A stretch of DNA of 64,000 bases from Kappaphycus alvarezii (GCA_002205965.3 NADL03000042.1:496001-560000); one strand, 5' to 3'; shown: positions 46,345 through 61,600, counted from the first letter of the stretch. Numbers and translations: made by a program. The notes: generated by a model from the letters alone, not told the origin.

Positions 46345-46519
46345 AGAGTCGGACTCCCGGCCCCGGATCCTCACCGGGTGAGACTGCGATTTCTAGAGTT
46401 GACTGACTTTCCCTGCGCTAGTCCAGGTCGAGTGTAGCGCACCAACACTTAACGTGAAGGATCACTTAGAGTACGGACTCTCGGCCCCCGGAAAGACATC
46501 CGGGTGTGACGCGAATTTC
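46345..46519 (-). repeat. Leader direct repeat with hairpins, Copia element 2
   Basis: Segments 46345-46393 and 46468-46519 are about 50-bp copies sharing CGGACTC.CGGCCCC.GGA and CCGGGTG.GAC. Each can fold through CCCGG/CCGGG arms. They lie in the untranslated leader between the putative 5' LTR and gag, where packaging signals are found in retroelements. Function is inference only. Confidence 0.65.
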
Positions 46520-46869
46520 AGCTACCACTACCTACTTCCACGCGAAGTAAAAGCAGGCGCAAATGATCCCTACGAAGCTTCCACAGGAGGGCTACTAAGC
46601 CTAGCGGTTTTCACCCGTTACCTATCTGCTTCTTGTGAGAAGTTGCTCAGTCAAGCCTCAGCGTAATTAAAACCTTTCGGTACGTACAACACCACGTCAA
46701 ATCACCTTCCCGCTTTTCTAAACCGTTATCCGCACAAGGGAGCGAAGCTAACCCTGGCCGGTAGAGATACAGCTGCGTCGGATCTCCTTTTTCAAGTTGC
46801 CTCCGCTTACGCTTCGGTTGGTTTTAAGTCCAGTGGACTTTGAATTCAAGTAAATGAATGAATATTCGG

Positions 46870-47330
46870 CGAGTGTACTTGACGACTTCAGGGCTAGATG
46901 GTCGATAGGTCCGAATTAGTTCAACGATGACAATAGTCGATGGTGGCAAGGCAGCGAGGATGAAGAGACAGAATAGGCTTGGATGGAAAAATAAAGGGGA
47001 AGGAAGTCGTTGTAGTGAGGATGATTATTGAAAGAGAGACAGTGAAAAGGAGGGGAATCAGCGCAGAGGCAGAGTTGGAGATGGATAGTGACAGAGAGGA
47101 AGTGATGTGAGTGATGGTCTCAGGCGATGCTACCATGTAGAGTTGGAGTTGGTTGGGTTTCTTGTTGTTGCTACGGTAGTCAGAACGACGTCTGGAGTAT
47201 CCTTTATATAGAGAAAGATTGTCGAGGGCTGCTAGAGAGTTTCGGCACCTGAGAAGAAGTGAGCCTTCCGACTGGCCACCATCCTCTTGTCCTGAGGTGC
47301 TATCCAGCACCAAGGTGCTGGTCAATAATA
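46870..47330 (-). repeat. Probable 5' LTR region of Copia element 2
   Basis: Placed here by position upstream of the gag leader and by a minus-strand TATA-like TATATAAAGG at about 47200. No second copy is visible, so edges are approximate. Near its outer end is the palindrome CCAGCACCAAGGTGCTGG (47304-47321). Confidence 0.45.
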
Positions 47331-47339
47331 AAATAGCTC

Positions 47340-48630
47340 CTGACTGGGCTGCCGAAATTTGGCTTTTCCGTGAGCTCCTGTACGTACGAATAAAAGGCCA
47401 CCTCTTCCCTGCACGTACGAGTATTCAAACAGTATGGACAAGAGCGTTGATAATGTTGATGTAAGCAGTAATAAATCTGTACTTTAATGGCTTTGGAACC
47501 GAAGTACCGTACAGTCTCGTGCACAGGAAGATACCGTATTGTACATTATTCGAAGCTTCGGCAAGTTCAGGGGCCAACTAGTTGTTGAAGCGTCATCCCA
47601 TAAAAGTGGGACAGGCCATACAGCACAGCACGGTACGCCTTTTAATTGGAGAGCTCGTACTTTTAATCTTCTTACCTCTTTCAATGCAGAAATAGCCGCC
47701 CAGCACAGAGGGTGTCAACTTTTGATCCCGACTTCTGCAATAAGAACGCTTTTGCCCGTCACCGTATCCGCTCTCGCCTTCGCTCTCCGAAGCTGACATC
47801 CAGAACTTTATGAACGGCGAACCGATGTAGCCTACAACATGCCCATTCGGGAGATGGAGACTAATGGGATGGTTCAAGCGGTCCTGAACCAAAAGGCACC
47901 ATGCCGAACCCATATTGTCAAACGCAGCATGCGTGCTTACTACCATTGAGCCGGCCCTATATCTAAAGATACTTGACTTTGTTGGGAAACCACTAATGCC
48001 GCATTACGTACCCGCTATTTTGGACACGACCGATCACTGCTATACGTAATAATAACCCAAGATTTTCCTCAGTACGGGATTTAGGTATTAACTACTGTGT
48101 CCTGTGGTCAAAGGGAGTTGAGGTAGGATAAATTTGGCCCCAAGAAAATAAGAAAGGACGGACTGAAGAATTTAGTATCCCGCGTCCACCTTCCGTAAAA
48201 TGTCAAATGCCAACATTTCCACCTCTTTTTATATAGATTTCCTTCCTCGGACATCGGCTGCTTCATTTTTGTGGTCAAAAACTTAGTGACACGAGAAAAA
48301 ACCGATAATAAGAAGCCTTCTAGATCCTCGATCATCTGGATGGGCCGCATTTGATGTTTACTACGGATTGTTTGTAGCTCCTAATGGGAGGACGCTAAGG
48401 ATTATGACGTCTTCAAGAAAAAGCTGCTTGTGGAGTATACGAAAAAATGATCTTGGAGATAGACGTTCCCATTACCTTGACGGTGAGACTGGATGCCAGA
48501 ATACATACACTGCCGGCAATAATTATACGGACAACGCCTTTTTCAAAAATACCAGAGAACGTAAACACGAAAACACTAATTGCAGTAATGAATTACTCGC
48601 ATCAAATAATTTAAACAGATCATCTTTCGT
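47340..48630. other. Intergenic with unassigned ORF scraps
   Basis: Minus-strand ORFs at 47593-47946 and 48108-48350 and a + strand ORF at 48368-48667 show no family motif. They may be tails of neighbouring transposons. Confidence 0.4.
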
Positions 48631-48639
48631 CACCTGCCT

Positions 48640-49630
48640 AACAATAATACAGCAAGCGGTGTTGTGAAAGATAATAAGATGTGGTAATAAGTATACTGAC
48701 AGTGGCAAAATGATATGCTTACGGGGGTTTCTACATTCACTCGATACCTCGTAGGCCCACTGTTCTTCTTTAATACTTCAAGTAGACAACTGGGGATGCT
48801 TTTCACTAAACTACAAAGCAACTCGGAACTGATCTTTGACCTGTCATAATGTACACATTCCATTAACTCCTTTCTGTTCCACAAATGTCTGTCATCTGCG
48901 TAGAAACGTCTTACCAAAATCTCTCAGAGGATTTCTAAGGGATTTAAGTCCGGGGACTTTGCGGGACACTGAAGAGCATTGGCGGAATTGGTCTCAAACC
49001 TATCTTTCATGTACTTCGAACTGTGAATTGCCGCGATGTCTTGCTGATATCCAGCTATCTTGATACTAAGCGGCAGCGGAAGATAGCTAAATGTTCTTGC
49101 AATTTCTTAGTGTACTTCTCGGAGTCCTGATTCCATTTTTTAAAACTAATCGGGTCTTTCCCTCAAAACAAAATTTAGCCCATAGCATCACTCCCTTCCA
49201 TTATTTTGACGTTGAACAAAAAAATTCTTCTCTCCTGGCAAATACCATGCCAGTACGACATCCAGCTCCCAGGTCCGTCTTATCAAAACTTCTTTTCGTC
49301 GCTAAATACCACTGAGGACAATTTCATGTCATCTCAGGTGACGGTATTTTCGGGGAACAGAACTTAAATTTTTTGTGCTTTCGAGTCAACATAGGAGCCT
49401 TCTGTGTCTCCTCAAATTTCAAATGCTCAAATTAAATCAGCAGTTGCCTTATTCTTCTTGGGTTACTCGGAAGACTGAGAGATATCTGAAGCGTAGAAGA
49501 AAATGAATGCACCTTTGATGCTTCACGAAAGAGGAGAAGACATCTGCTTTGATTACTTTTGGCGGGCGAACGGACCATTTTTTTCTGTCCATAGAAAGCA
49601 GGAGCCTTTATAAAATGAAACATGACGCCT
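48640..49630 (-). pseudogene. Tc1-type transposase pseudogene, full length
   Basis: Reads on the minus strand from about 49620 to 48660. N-terminal helix-turn-helix region (MVRSPAKSNQSRC onwards), LKFEETQKAPMLTRKHKKF, VVFSDEKKF (first Asp), a WAKFCFEGKTRL block, GYQQDIAAIHSSKYMKDRF (second Asp), CPAKSPDLNPLEIL (Glu), then VRRFYADDRHLWNRKELM and SGPTRYRVN. The interval between the second Asp and the Glu is 34 residues, the DD34E of Tc1 elements. The frame is broken by stops and shifts in several places. Terminal inverted repeats could not be confirmed by eye. Confidence 0.88.
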
Positions 49631-49649
49631 TTTGAGCGTTTGAGCTCAG

Positions 49650-52600
49650 TTACAATGGCGAGAATACTTTAGTTGGATTTATAAAAGGAATGATTTGGTT
49701 TTCCACTTTTTCGGTCAGACTGGGTCTGATGGCATGATGGAGGTATGTGCTGGATTTGACATGGACTATGGAGTATTAGAGCAGTCTGTGTACATTGTTC
49801 TTTTGGCACAGGTGTAGTGGGAAAAGCTGATTCCGGTATAGAAGTTTCATTGTGCGTATAATTTTTGCCGCCTTCTGTTAGTATTTTGTTTGAACTGAAC
49901 TGAAAAGATTAGTGGATAGACACTTTGCCTTGGTATTTTATGTGTTTTATAAGTTTTCTTCATTTTCACAGTTGCTTTTCCGCGAAAAATCCTTTGAAGT
50001 TATTTATAAATTTTGGTGTCCCTATAATTATTGTGGGTACCAAAGGAGTGTCTGGCGTGAGGTGTATCGGTATTTGTACCGTACTGTCATCGGCAGAGCT
50101 GATTCTTTATTTTTTCTAGTCCATTCATTCATAACAGGAGGTATTGTACTGTAAAGTGAGGGCATTCGTGTCGATGTTTAACCAAATTCGACTGTAGGGC
50201 TGTGAAGTCACCCGAGTGAACAATGTGTGTGGTCCGGACCACTCGGCTCCGAAATTGGACCAGATATTTCGCAAGTGACAGGAATCGATTGGGGTAGGTG
50301 GCTTTAGTTGATTCTAACGGGAACGGTAGTATCTTCTATTACGCTAGCACCAGGTATAACAGCGCACGATCCGTTACGGCAACCTAAACATTCACCCTCG
50401 TCTACAGGCTTGACCAAGCCTTTATATTTAGAGATATTTTAGGAGAAATACTCAAGAAGCGAATGAGAATAGACCTTTGATTAGAGACTCACTTATCTTT
50501 TTTACGTTGTAGAAATAATAGCCTAATATTTGAGCAAAGACTTTAAATTGATACGCAAACACTACTTGAGAGGCATCTAAAAGGTTAATTGTGATATTTA
50601 GCATGGATAAAAGCTCCAGAGAAACCCGCTGATAGGCTGATGAAGGATGAATTATCTGATAATCATATTTTAAGGAAATTACCAACTGGGTCGAGGACAC
50701 ATGTGGTTTACATTCTGTCAATTTCAAACAGGAAAAGGTCCGAGTGCAGAATTTAGAATGCGAGAAGGAAAAAATAACGGTTTTCCACTGGTAGAGCTCT
50801 AATTAAATCCTTCAAAATCATATTCGCATTCCGATTACATGCTGCGGTAGTCGGAGTTGGTTTAATTTCAGTACTTGTTTAATAAGACGTATGTCTCCAA
50901 GTAAGCACCGCAATATTTACTATCTGAGGTAGTTACAATTAATAACTAAACTAAAGGGAACTTCACTGTATAATAATGACAACAACCTAGTGGTTGAGTA
51001 AAGATATGAATGAACACGGACAAAAGGACAATAACGAGGCCTAAACATTGAAATTATCGCATTTGCGTCCCTGTGAAAAGGGGAAAGCCCTCATCAGGAC
51101 CGTTTGCACTCACAGCGTTACTGCCGGAATCTAGAGTTGCACCAACTCGTTGTCCGATGGATGGTGTTGAGTGGAAACTAAAACTTACATCAGCCTCCAG
51201 GTAAGGGTTACAGTAGTCCCGAGTAAGTTATACTTGCCTCGAAGAACTTTTATATACCCCCGTTTTCTCCTTGAGAGACTATTCTAAGCATATTTCAGTA
51301 CGGAGGGAATTTTTCTCTGAAAAGTTTAACCAGTATTCCGGAGTTTTCGAGGGAATTGAATCACTCATTAGTTTCAATTCACGCCATTGAAAACGTTCAG
51401 GTACTCCACGAACACCACAAAACACTTTTCAGTGAACTTGCAGAAACAATACGCTTGGTCTACACAACTAAAAGAGTACCAAGATTATCAAACCTTTTAC
51501 CTATATAACGGAAACGACTAGGAAAAACGAGATGGTTTTATTCCTTGGCAACAGAAGAGAACTGTAAAGAGATATTTAAGAAATTCTTATGCACAAAATG
51601 AATTTGATAAAGAGCGAATGGATATGCACCTTGATCTGCACGTCTGAAGTCATTTTAAATATACAGCAAAAAGGAGTCGCTGGCAAAGATGGCTAAAAAG
51701 CCGTTACGGAGATTACTGAAATAGTTCAAGTCAACAAAAGTGGTAGTTTCAATTTTTATGGTCTCAAATAATGTATTAGTAGATGAAAATTTTTTGAATA
51801 AGTAGATCCAAATGATAAATAGTTCCTATTGAATTAATAATTAATTGCGTAAAACAACTCTTGAAATAATAAGGAATAGAAAACCAACTTGAAATTTGAT
51901 GATCAATGGGGATAGGTCTATGTCCTAAAGTTGCAAAAACATTTCTAATAACCTAGGACTAATTATACTCTAGGAAAGAGGAAGAGTTTTTTAGAAAAGG
52001 TTAAGACTGTTACTAGAGTTCCGGTGAACAATATAATAACTTATGTAGACCAGATTCAGGCTCTGCTATAGTTACTGAATTATTTTAAAGATAAGTACTA
52101 ATCGAAACATGTTTTTTGGAAATAGAGATCTAATAATTATAGCCTTTAGAATATTAATATCCAACTGAAGTACAAAGAAAATGTTTCAATTGGAGAAAAA
52201 TATAAATATAGCCAGCAAGGTACAGAAAAAACTTTTCTTCAATGATTCAAAAAATCATGAACTGTAGGTCTGAAGAAAATTTTTGTTCCAAAATTTAGCA
52301 TCATTGCAAGGAATATAGAAAGAGATTAAAATGTTTGCTCAGTTTTCACAATACGTATGTAAAATGTGTTTGACTGATAGAAAGAACAAAGATAAACAGT
52401 ATTCGTGGATTTTTAATGAAAAAGGATATCAATGTTTAAATGTGACATTTAAATGAAATTGGTGTCTTGTTAGCGATAGTTCGACAGAAAGGTTATGACG
52501 GAGACTAGTTTCAAACCTTAGAGTTCACATGAGCTTAAACATTCTTTTATACCCAGATACGCTGTAAAAATTATTCGCTACTGCCGAATTATTTTTGTGT

Positions 52601-55600
52601 TAAGAAATCAGTAATTGTAAATGGGAATCACTTCGGAATCCAATAGGAACGCGCTGTGCAACTATTTTTTCGAAAATGAAATTTTATGGAGAGAGTCTGT
52701 TTGAGCAAGAACTATTAAAGGTCAGAGTCTGAATGAGGCACATTTCCAAGTAATCATATCTGTACTGTAATTTGCATGAAATACAACAAACATTGAAGCA
52801 ATAAATAAAACGGTGGAACGGCGACATATGTTTTTATTTTACATATAAAGAAATGTTTTTTTGAGATTTCATCAAAATATGTAGCTAGATGGAAAGCTTC
52901 TTGGAATAAACATCTCCATTGGTATCTCTTCTGCATCCGTCTCGGATTCATCGGTAGCGTCTCCTCTCCAGTTTCGCTGCTGATTTTCGGGTTACCTATA
53001 TGCTCCTCTACACATCTGAAAATATTTTTTATGACTTTTCATAGTAAACTGGGCAAAATAGTTTCATCACACTTGTTTGATTTATTATCTTATACATTTG
53101 GATACCAATGAACTTCGATTAAAAGTAAGAACCCCTCAAAATATTTCGCGGCAAACTAAAGGGGAGGGATCCCCATTTTCGAGGGCGAGTAGAAAGCCTT
53201 CCTCAGTATTTTACAGCCATTTAGATCCATTGATTGTGAGTAGTGTTTCTTTTTGTGAGTAGAGGAGCCAATTAATGTAGTTCAAACACTACTTAATTAT
53301 TTCAAGACTGTTCAGCTGGCTTACGTAAACCACCTTTGTAAAGCTGCATTTCTGACCAAATCCCGTAGATTCCCCGTACCATGTCCATTTACAATTAAAT
53401 GACTCCTTTTTCTGTGGGTGCACCCAATGCTTTTAGATTGAGGTCTTAACAATCAAATTTTGACCAAGATAAAGATTGTAATAGGATATAGGAGACCATG
53501 AATGGTTATCATTGATTGAAAGCTAGCGATGTGTCTACCTGAGAAGCTTTTATACACTGAAAGTATGCAAATAACAGAATGGGTAGTAGAATGCTGTATA
53601 CATCCTGACCGAATTAATTATGGGTAATGGTACGTTGTATCAGTAATCAGCGCGGCTGGATAGACACTTTATCTGCAGGTAATCGGCCAATAAATCTTCC
53701 AGGAACGAAGAAGTTGTAGATTTCAACTCTTTCATGGATTTTTCTCTTTTTGTAAGGTTTTGGCGACGGTTTTTTTGGACCATGAGTCAGGAAGTACACT
53801 ATCGTTTCTCAGGTAGGAGAGACCTAGGACATTAAAATCAATTTCTAATCAACTCTCTCTATACATTTGTGACAAATACTGCAGCAAAGTGATGGTATAC
53901 GTTTTTTTTTTCAGTCGTACTTGTTATTACAAAGCATTAGAATTCGCTGCTAAAACTGAATTTTCTCCTCAAAAAGTATAATCAGAGCTCTTGGTGGTGC
54001 CAGCGTATTTCTCAGGGTCTCTAATTTTCTTATCGCCTATCCCCAATGGGAAAGTCTTGCTGCAGACTTATACACTAAATTGAACTTAAGAAATAAAAGA
54101 ATTAAGATATGAATTTCCGTTGAACATTCTGTGGGATTTTCCTAACAACCAAAAAGTCAACTAATGGCGATAGTTGGTGAAAGTACATAGTATGTTCATT
54201 GTAGAAACTGATAGCTATATTGAAAGTAATATTATTTTATCAAATTTGGGAGTGAATAAATTTAGGCGAATTTTGAGTTATAGAAAATACATGAAGGTCA
54301 CATATTGGTCGCAATCGCAGATTAAAAGTTAGAAAAGAGAGTTCATTGTGTACCACGGGGGTTGTGAACCTTATTTTGGCATAAGTTGCTAATTATACTC
54401 CATCTATGTGCGCATTTTTGTCATGAAGTCAAAGTTAAAGCGGTTGGATGGTAAGTAGTCGAAACTTGTTCATATTGTATCCACGAGAACCAAGGGTGAT
54501 GAAATAGTGCACAAAGTCTCTCCTGATTAAAAAGAGTATGATATATAGCAGATATTTGCACAGATCAAAGTTATACCCTCATGACAGAGGAGAAAAGAAG
54601 GATTTGAAATATTTCAGTGATCTTAATATGAACGGGATCAACAAAAGATAGCCCCTTAGCCTTTTTCAATGATATAATTGATCATATTGGAGATAGAAGA
54701 TTCTGCAACAAGTTTGCAAGTATGAAAGGATTGAATTTCATAACGCTGAAAACGCAAAACGTAAAAATGCACTTAATGGGAAGAGCGGGTATTTTAATGT
54801 TCATCCATCCGTGCAAGAAAACTCTACGCCCATCTGAAAACCGAGAGAACCACAAAAAGGCCTTATGTTAATTCTTGGATTTATTTTCACTGATTTACGT
54901 GAAAATCCTAATTTATACAAAACATGGGGTAAATTACAATCACCTGCAAATTATATCGAGATGATTTAATGTATACAAAAGTTTAACAACTCCGAGTACA
55001 TATTATTTCTCCTAGGATGAGCTTACGTTTTTTGGTGTAATTTGTTGTTGTACTTTTAAGCTCTGATAAGATAAAAGCCTCACAGAACTGTTTCGAACTT
55101 GAATATTTTGAGAAGATGAGAACTTTTACAGATGTTATGCAACTCTACAGTAGATTATTATCCAAGTTCTGCGAAATTTACGCAAACTTGAAAAATATGA
55201 ATAAATATAGAGATATAGTTAAATACGGCCAAGGTTGCGATTAGTTTTAGAAATGCTAGAATAAACTGTTAATCTGACTCCGATTATAGCTGGTCCAAAT
55301 CGGGAAGTCTATGTCTTGTTCATTTTGACACATCTCAGCTCGCTGAATTTTAAAATCTAAAACAATTGAATAAAAATAGATCGGATCGTTCATTATTTTT
55401 TACTTCATAAAATGCCCACAAACTTGTTCAGAATACGCTGCAAAGGTAGAAGAATTCTGATTTTTGATTGTCTCTTTCCAAAGAATTAGGTTCCATTTTA
55501 AGGAATACGATCTCTTAAGGTTCAGGTAACTGCTAGTGCGTAAAAGGTTTTTACAAGGATTTGCTTAGTTTGAAATAATAAAGATGATTGAACCTACACA

Positions 55601-58600
55601 TGTACCGTGGAAATTCCCTATATCGCTCTAGTCCGGAAATTTTAAGGGTTTTGGAGGTGAATTTTGAGGGGCTTAAATAGTGGTAAAACATCCCTCGTAA
55701 TTTTCTCTAAATTACGTATAAATTACGTCCTAGAACTGGATCTGCTATTTACTCCTAATATTGAAGACCAGCTCTTCGGTTCAGTATTGAAAACTCTTGA
55801 TGGAAATTTACCAGAAGGTGAGGCCCTGAAGCACGTATTTGAAAGGATTCTGCGGATTTTTCGAATGTATTTTCGAGTCATTTTGCTTCTTCACTTTACC
55901 ACAGACCTATACAGGCGCAAAATACTTTAAAAATGGAAATTTCTGTACACTACGATGGTCAGTGTTAGCAGTTTTGCGAATTGCTTACCATTCGATAGTA
56001 AACAGGCATTCCAATTTCGTTCAAAAACTGTTCCGACTGCAGCATTGCCATCGAAAGCATTGCAGTAGGGCTGTACACAACTACTGATAAGGTTATTCTA
56101 CGTTTCGGCAGTATTAGTTATCTAACAAGAGAAGCTTGGCTGACTCAATATCATCCGAGGTTTCTGATTGCAGATGAAAACGACCAACCATAGAACTCAT
56201 TTTTGGCCACTCACTCTAAAAAGCAGACATGGAAAATTACAATTTGGGTCAATAAACTTATTAAGCGTATTATTTCCCATAATAAGGAAACAAGTCCTTC
56301 ATGTGAGAACATGGAGACTTCTTGAGAATTAACGAGAGAATAATAGATTGCCAAATGATGTAAACTTGGATGAGTACAGCAAGAATAACTCCAAATTTTG
56401 AAATATACTAATGGATATATATTCTTTTATACTGAAAATTTGTAGCAGTAGGCTTTGTATAGCAGAATTTCTTAAAAATGTATTAGCGCGATCGTAGAGA
56501 CACATCTTCCGTGACATTTTTTAATCATTCAGATGAATTAGATAATATGCCTAATTTTGCAAAGGATTTTTATAGCCTGGCTCTGAGTATGTTTTTGGAA
56601 ATTTCACCATTTGGGTTCAGCTTGAGTTGGGTACGCATATCTCTGATAAGCTTTCTGGAAAACGCTGTCATATTTCTTTATATTTTATATAAGGTTTTGT
56701 TCCAAATATTTAGTTTTTATTTTAAAGATGCGGGTTTTTTTGTAAGTTTTCCAATACTCATAGAGCTATTTATGGTTCTAGGAGATGTAAGGTTCGAAAA
56801 TGAAGGATAATCTCAGAACTTTAGATAAATAAGTCAACGTTCGTTAATTTCTATTTTATGCCAGAGTAATCTACGAAGCTTTGTGTGATAAGGAACGGAT
56901 GGTTTTCAGTGAAATAATTTATGTCCGTTAGATCTTCCTAAGATACTTACAGTCATTTACAACGACAACTACTAATATTAAGGTATTTTTATGAGCGCAT
57001 TTAATCTATACCCAGCTATTTTGAAGAAATGTGGAAATTTTTTTGACCCTTTAACTAGAAATGGAGAAAATTGTATCTGCAAGGCACAAAAGGAGTCAGT
57101 GGAGCAACTTTCAAAGTTTCTGATAAATAAAAAGCCACTTTCTGATATAAAGAGCCGCTACTTACATAAGAAACTAACCGTTGTTACCATAAGAAGTCAG
57201 ATGAGATGAAACAATTATTTATCCAAGAGGTAGTGATATCTGTACAAAAGTCTTTAGCCTTAGATTTACATCTAATTATGCTAAGAAACTAGGTTTGGCC
57301 AGTTTGTTCTGCGTTAATTGCACCTCAAAATTGAATACAATCCTTACTTTTCTACTGAGGTTCCGAAGAGTCCTCCTACAGTAGATCTCAGCAATTATTA
57401 TCCGGGACTAACTCAGCAAAGATAATTAAAAATCAATACAATGAATGGTTTGGAGGGGGAAAGGGCTACTGAAGACACAGCAAAAAGTGGATGATACAAA
57501 GTTTAAGGAAATAAAAGTGGGCTTCGATGTAGCTAGGACTGTAGTAGGCTAAGTTTACAGTTCATTAGAATGTAACTCTGAAATCCAAGAAAAGCGCATA
57601 TTTTTCTTTGGATTTGGCACACGGAACATCGTTGGAACCACTGAAAAAGAAATCCCATTTTCGCTATGTGGTACACCTCTCCAATAAAACCTTGACGCGA
57701 GAGACACACATGTACCAGTATTACTCTATGTAGTTCTTATAGAAACCATATTAGTACTGATTAAAATAGTCACTGGTAACTGATAGTGGCAGTTGTTTAC
57801 TCCGAGAAGATAGTGTAATTGAAAAATCAATTATTAATGTGAACAAGAGGCCTAGAAATAAAATTGTGGAAACTTAATGTGAGTATTTGCTCATTATAAA
57901 ACCCCAGTAACGCGTACAAAGTATTAGTTGCGAAAGATTGAACAAAAAATTGCTATAGAAACATTATACAAATGGTAAAGTCAGCTCAAAAATGGTGACT
58001 GATGGATGAAACAACCCGTTTTTCGTATGGTAGAATAAATATGGATGTATTTTCGTATTTTAATGGGTTTCGGCACTAAGCTTCTGTAGTAAAAGATAAA
58101 TACTATAATGCAGTCAAACATTTACATTGGAGTGGACTTTTTTGTATTTATTTTTCTCACAGAAAGATCGCCATTACATGGCTGAGATACTCAGAACGGC
58201 TACAAGTATGCCATCTTTCCATACATGAATCTCTATAAGACGTCTAGTAGGCCTTTATACAATACAAAAATATTGTTATAACAACTGAGTCAAGAGGTAT
58301 TTTATCTTGATCAACGATTACGTTGCACATCTATTCCGTGAGAAAGTAGCATATTGGAGGTGCACATGGTCACTTAACTCGCGAAGAGATACTTTCAAAG
58401 GCCAACAAGTTTACGTTAATTTAAAACAATATTGATGATTGGAGGAAATGGATATTATGATATTTCTTCGAACCATTTAGTAATAAAGACTAAATAATAC
58501 CGCTTATGGAAACATAATTTTATCGACAAAAAGCAGCATCTAATATAAAGCACAATGTGAAAAAACTTATTTTTATCCTTTTTTTTGATGAAATTTCCAG

Positions 58601-61600
58601 TAAAAGAGTTTATAATTCATTAGGAACTAATACTAGCACCATACTTCTTTGGAGACTTGTATAAAAGTTCCAGCGTAATTGGTGTAAATGTATTGAAAGT
58701 TTTCCCGTTGGGAAAATGGATGCTTGAAAGGTTTCAATTAATTGCGCTCTTTTTTATTTAAATAACAAAACTAATTTAAAGATATATTCGTAAACATAAC
58801 TGCAGTTAAGTAGTTATTAATGACACTAAAACCAGTAATTTTCTAAATTAATTGTTTTCTTTCGCAGTTGATACGTCTTTTTTGTAATTGATTTTGAGTA
58901 TTTCATTCTAATTTTCTTTTTTGGACTTTTAAACTAACACATGTTCCTTTTTTAGGACCGCTTCTTCTTTAAAGATTTCACATTTATTTGGAAATGTTTC
59001 GTATTAGGACCCTTTTGGAGTGGGCGGGCCTTTCTATATCGAAAATTAGAGCTTGAAATACCATGTGAGTGGCCAAGAATCAAAATCTTGAGTAAAAGAG
59101 CAACAAAGAGTGGGCCGTGCATAGAAAAATTTCTGCGGTATTCTTTATGTCAACTTATTTTCCGCTTTTTCCTCTGGTACCCATTTTCATACCAGTCCCT
59201 TTTCTGTAAATTTATATTTTTTGTGCCATCTTATCTGATATTAACCTGACAGTTCAATTTTGCCGTTTCAAACAAAAAGTTATCTGCTTTCAGCGGCAAG
59301 GGATATTAGATAGACTAATGTTTCAGTTATCAAAGAACTATATATTTGCACATAAAAGAGCTGGATACCTAAATGAGGTACACCGAGCAAGTTTTGAGAA
59401 CCGTGTATGTATTCTCAAGAGTAAGGATATGGTTGATCGAGGTCCGTTTGTAGTAATTCTTTTCTAGAGCTCTTGCTGATTTTATTGTCGGGAGCCATAT
59501 TGGATGCCATATTGAAGATTAAATGGACCTCAAAACGTTTGAAGGTAGAGCCAGACTATATTAAATGTGAAAATTATATTACCATCACAGAGATATCCCC
59601 TTTTTTTAAAAGCTCTGTGTATAAACAAACTTGGAATTTAAATACCACTTCAAATTTCTCCGAGCTAATTTCTGCTTTCCCATTGCCTTTCTCTTCTTTC
59701 CTCATTGTGTCTTTTCTTTACATCCCCGCCGTGAGAGAAACAAAAAAGTATTTTCACCTAATTAACGACACGAACATAAGGAAGAGGTTCTCCCCGTATG
59801 TCCCTCCGAAAAGTAATGACAGAACTTAAAAAAATATAAAATCATGGTCTTCAAAATATTTTACCTAGGAGGAAGAGACAAATGAAAGAATTCGTGTAAC
59901 AATCGGAACTCGCTTGGATTTCGATAAATATACTGAGTTCTTTAAGTAATGTGGGCAGGTTTTACGAAAATGGGAGTCTAACCACGCAAAAGTTTTGATG
60001 ATTTAAGATATTTCGAAAGTCAAAAACCGTCCAGTGCACTTGTTTTTCATCAAAAAGATTTACTTTTTTAGATATTGCAAGGACATTCATGTGGATTACG
60101 TCAATAGGTCTGAGCCATTGCAGTTGCTGTGTGTGCAGTTGAGAAAACATTTCCAAGAACGCTTTCGCGGATCTGAAGCTCAATCAGAGAATTCTTAACC
60201 CTAGAATCTGCGTTTGACTCTATTAGTGGTGAAATAAAAAAACCCATGGTGGTTATGTAAATTTGTTTCTAAACTTTCTAAGAAATGATTACATCAAATC
60301 TCAATAGTTTCAATTTTAATATTAGGAAGAAACAGTCAGAAGTCTAGAAAAAGACGACCTCCACTCTCTCTGCTCAGCAATAGGTATTTTCATAACAGGA
60401 GTCGTGGAAAACGCATGGTACCACATTTGTGGGTAGTCACGGGCATCTTGAGAGTAAATTATGATCTGAGACTGGGCGTCAATTGGGAGTACCGCAAGCA
60501 ATATTTGAGTTTAGATTAGGTTTTAAAATCTTAAAAGTAAGCAAAGGGGCAGTCTTTAAAGCATAGACGGGGTGTTGAATTCCGCAACTTCCCCTTCCCT
60601 TGTGATGTGGTTTCAAATACATTACAGGTTTATAAGTATTTACTGCATCTACTGTAATTTACGGTAGATTAACACTACCTGTAACCTTATATCCAGGTCT
60701 TATAGGAAATTTGCCTTCATTACGCTATGGTAGATCAGGTGAAACGGTTTGATCGCTTTATCTTTCGTAGAGCAGAGAGAAAGGCTGAAGCAAGCTGAGC
60801 TGGCAACGAAAATACCCCCGTCGAATCCGTTACGGCGGTATTCTCTCGTCCTTCTTTTTTTTGTTCGCTCCCATATTATGCAAACGGTGACCATCCACTT
60901 CTTAAACTGTATTACCCTTCGGCCTGGATTCTGAGTTCTTGGCGCGTTCGGCAACGCTCAGACTACGGATACGTGTCGATTTAGTACTGGGTGCAGGGAT
61001 CAAAGTGCGATATACCCCCTATGGGTGTGATGATCAAGAGAAAAAAATCACGACAATAAAAGTAATTGGTGCGGTGCTACGAACTGTAGACCGGGAGGGA
61101 CGCATGTTTGATTTCGCACAGAACTGTGGGTGTGGGGTAAACCGCCTCTCATATTGTGCGTAGGCCATTTTCTCTCACCATGTTGACATATTTTTGAGCC
61201 AAAACATTTCACGTGAGCCGTCGCAGAAATATTTATAAATAGACGAATTTCACAACCCATCATGAAAACCCGGCTCCGATTCCAACAAAGTTCAGACTCA
61301 CATCCTCCGACACTAAACTTAGCTCAGAATGCAATCAAGAAGACCAATACCGAAACGAAATATATGGGACGAATGCATCGAAATCTTTCATGCAGAAAAG
61401 ATCTTCGGAAGCCTAAGTCACGCAGGGTACAGTGAGGCCTCTCAAATCAAGTGGAGGGATGGAGAAACTTTCCAGTAGCTCACAGTTGACGGATTTATCA
61501 GAAGGAGGTAGGCGAACTCCGTAGATTGATGATGAAGCAGAGTAGGCCAGTTTTGACGAAGATACTCTGGACTTTGACTTTCTTTCGGATAATGGAATGG

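Noticed and set aside
46345..46393. Possible tRNA gene (GC-rich hairpin segment)
   Set aside because: The CCCGG/CCGGG pairing does not make a cloverleaf and there are no A/B box sequences. The duplicated copy fits a retroelement leader.
48640..49830. Terminal inverted repeats of the Tc1 element
   Set aside because: A CAGTGGCAAAATG-like end near 48700 has no convincing inverted partner beyond 49630.
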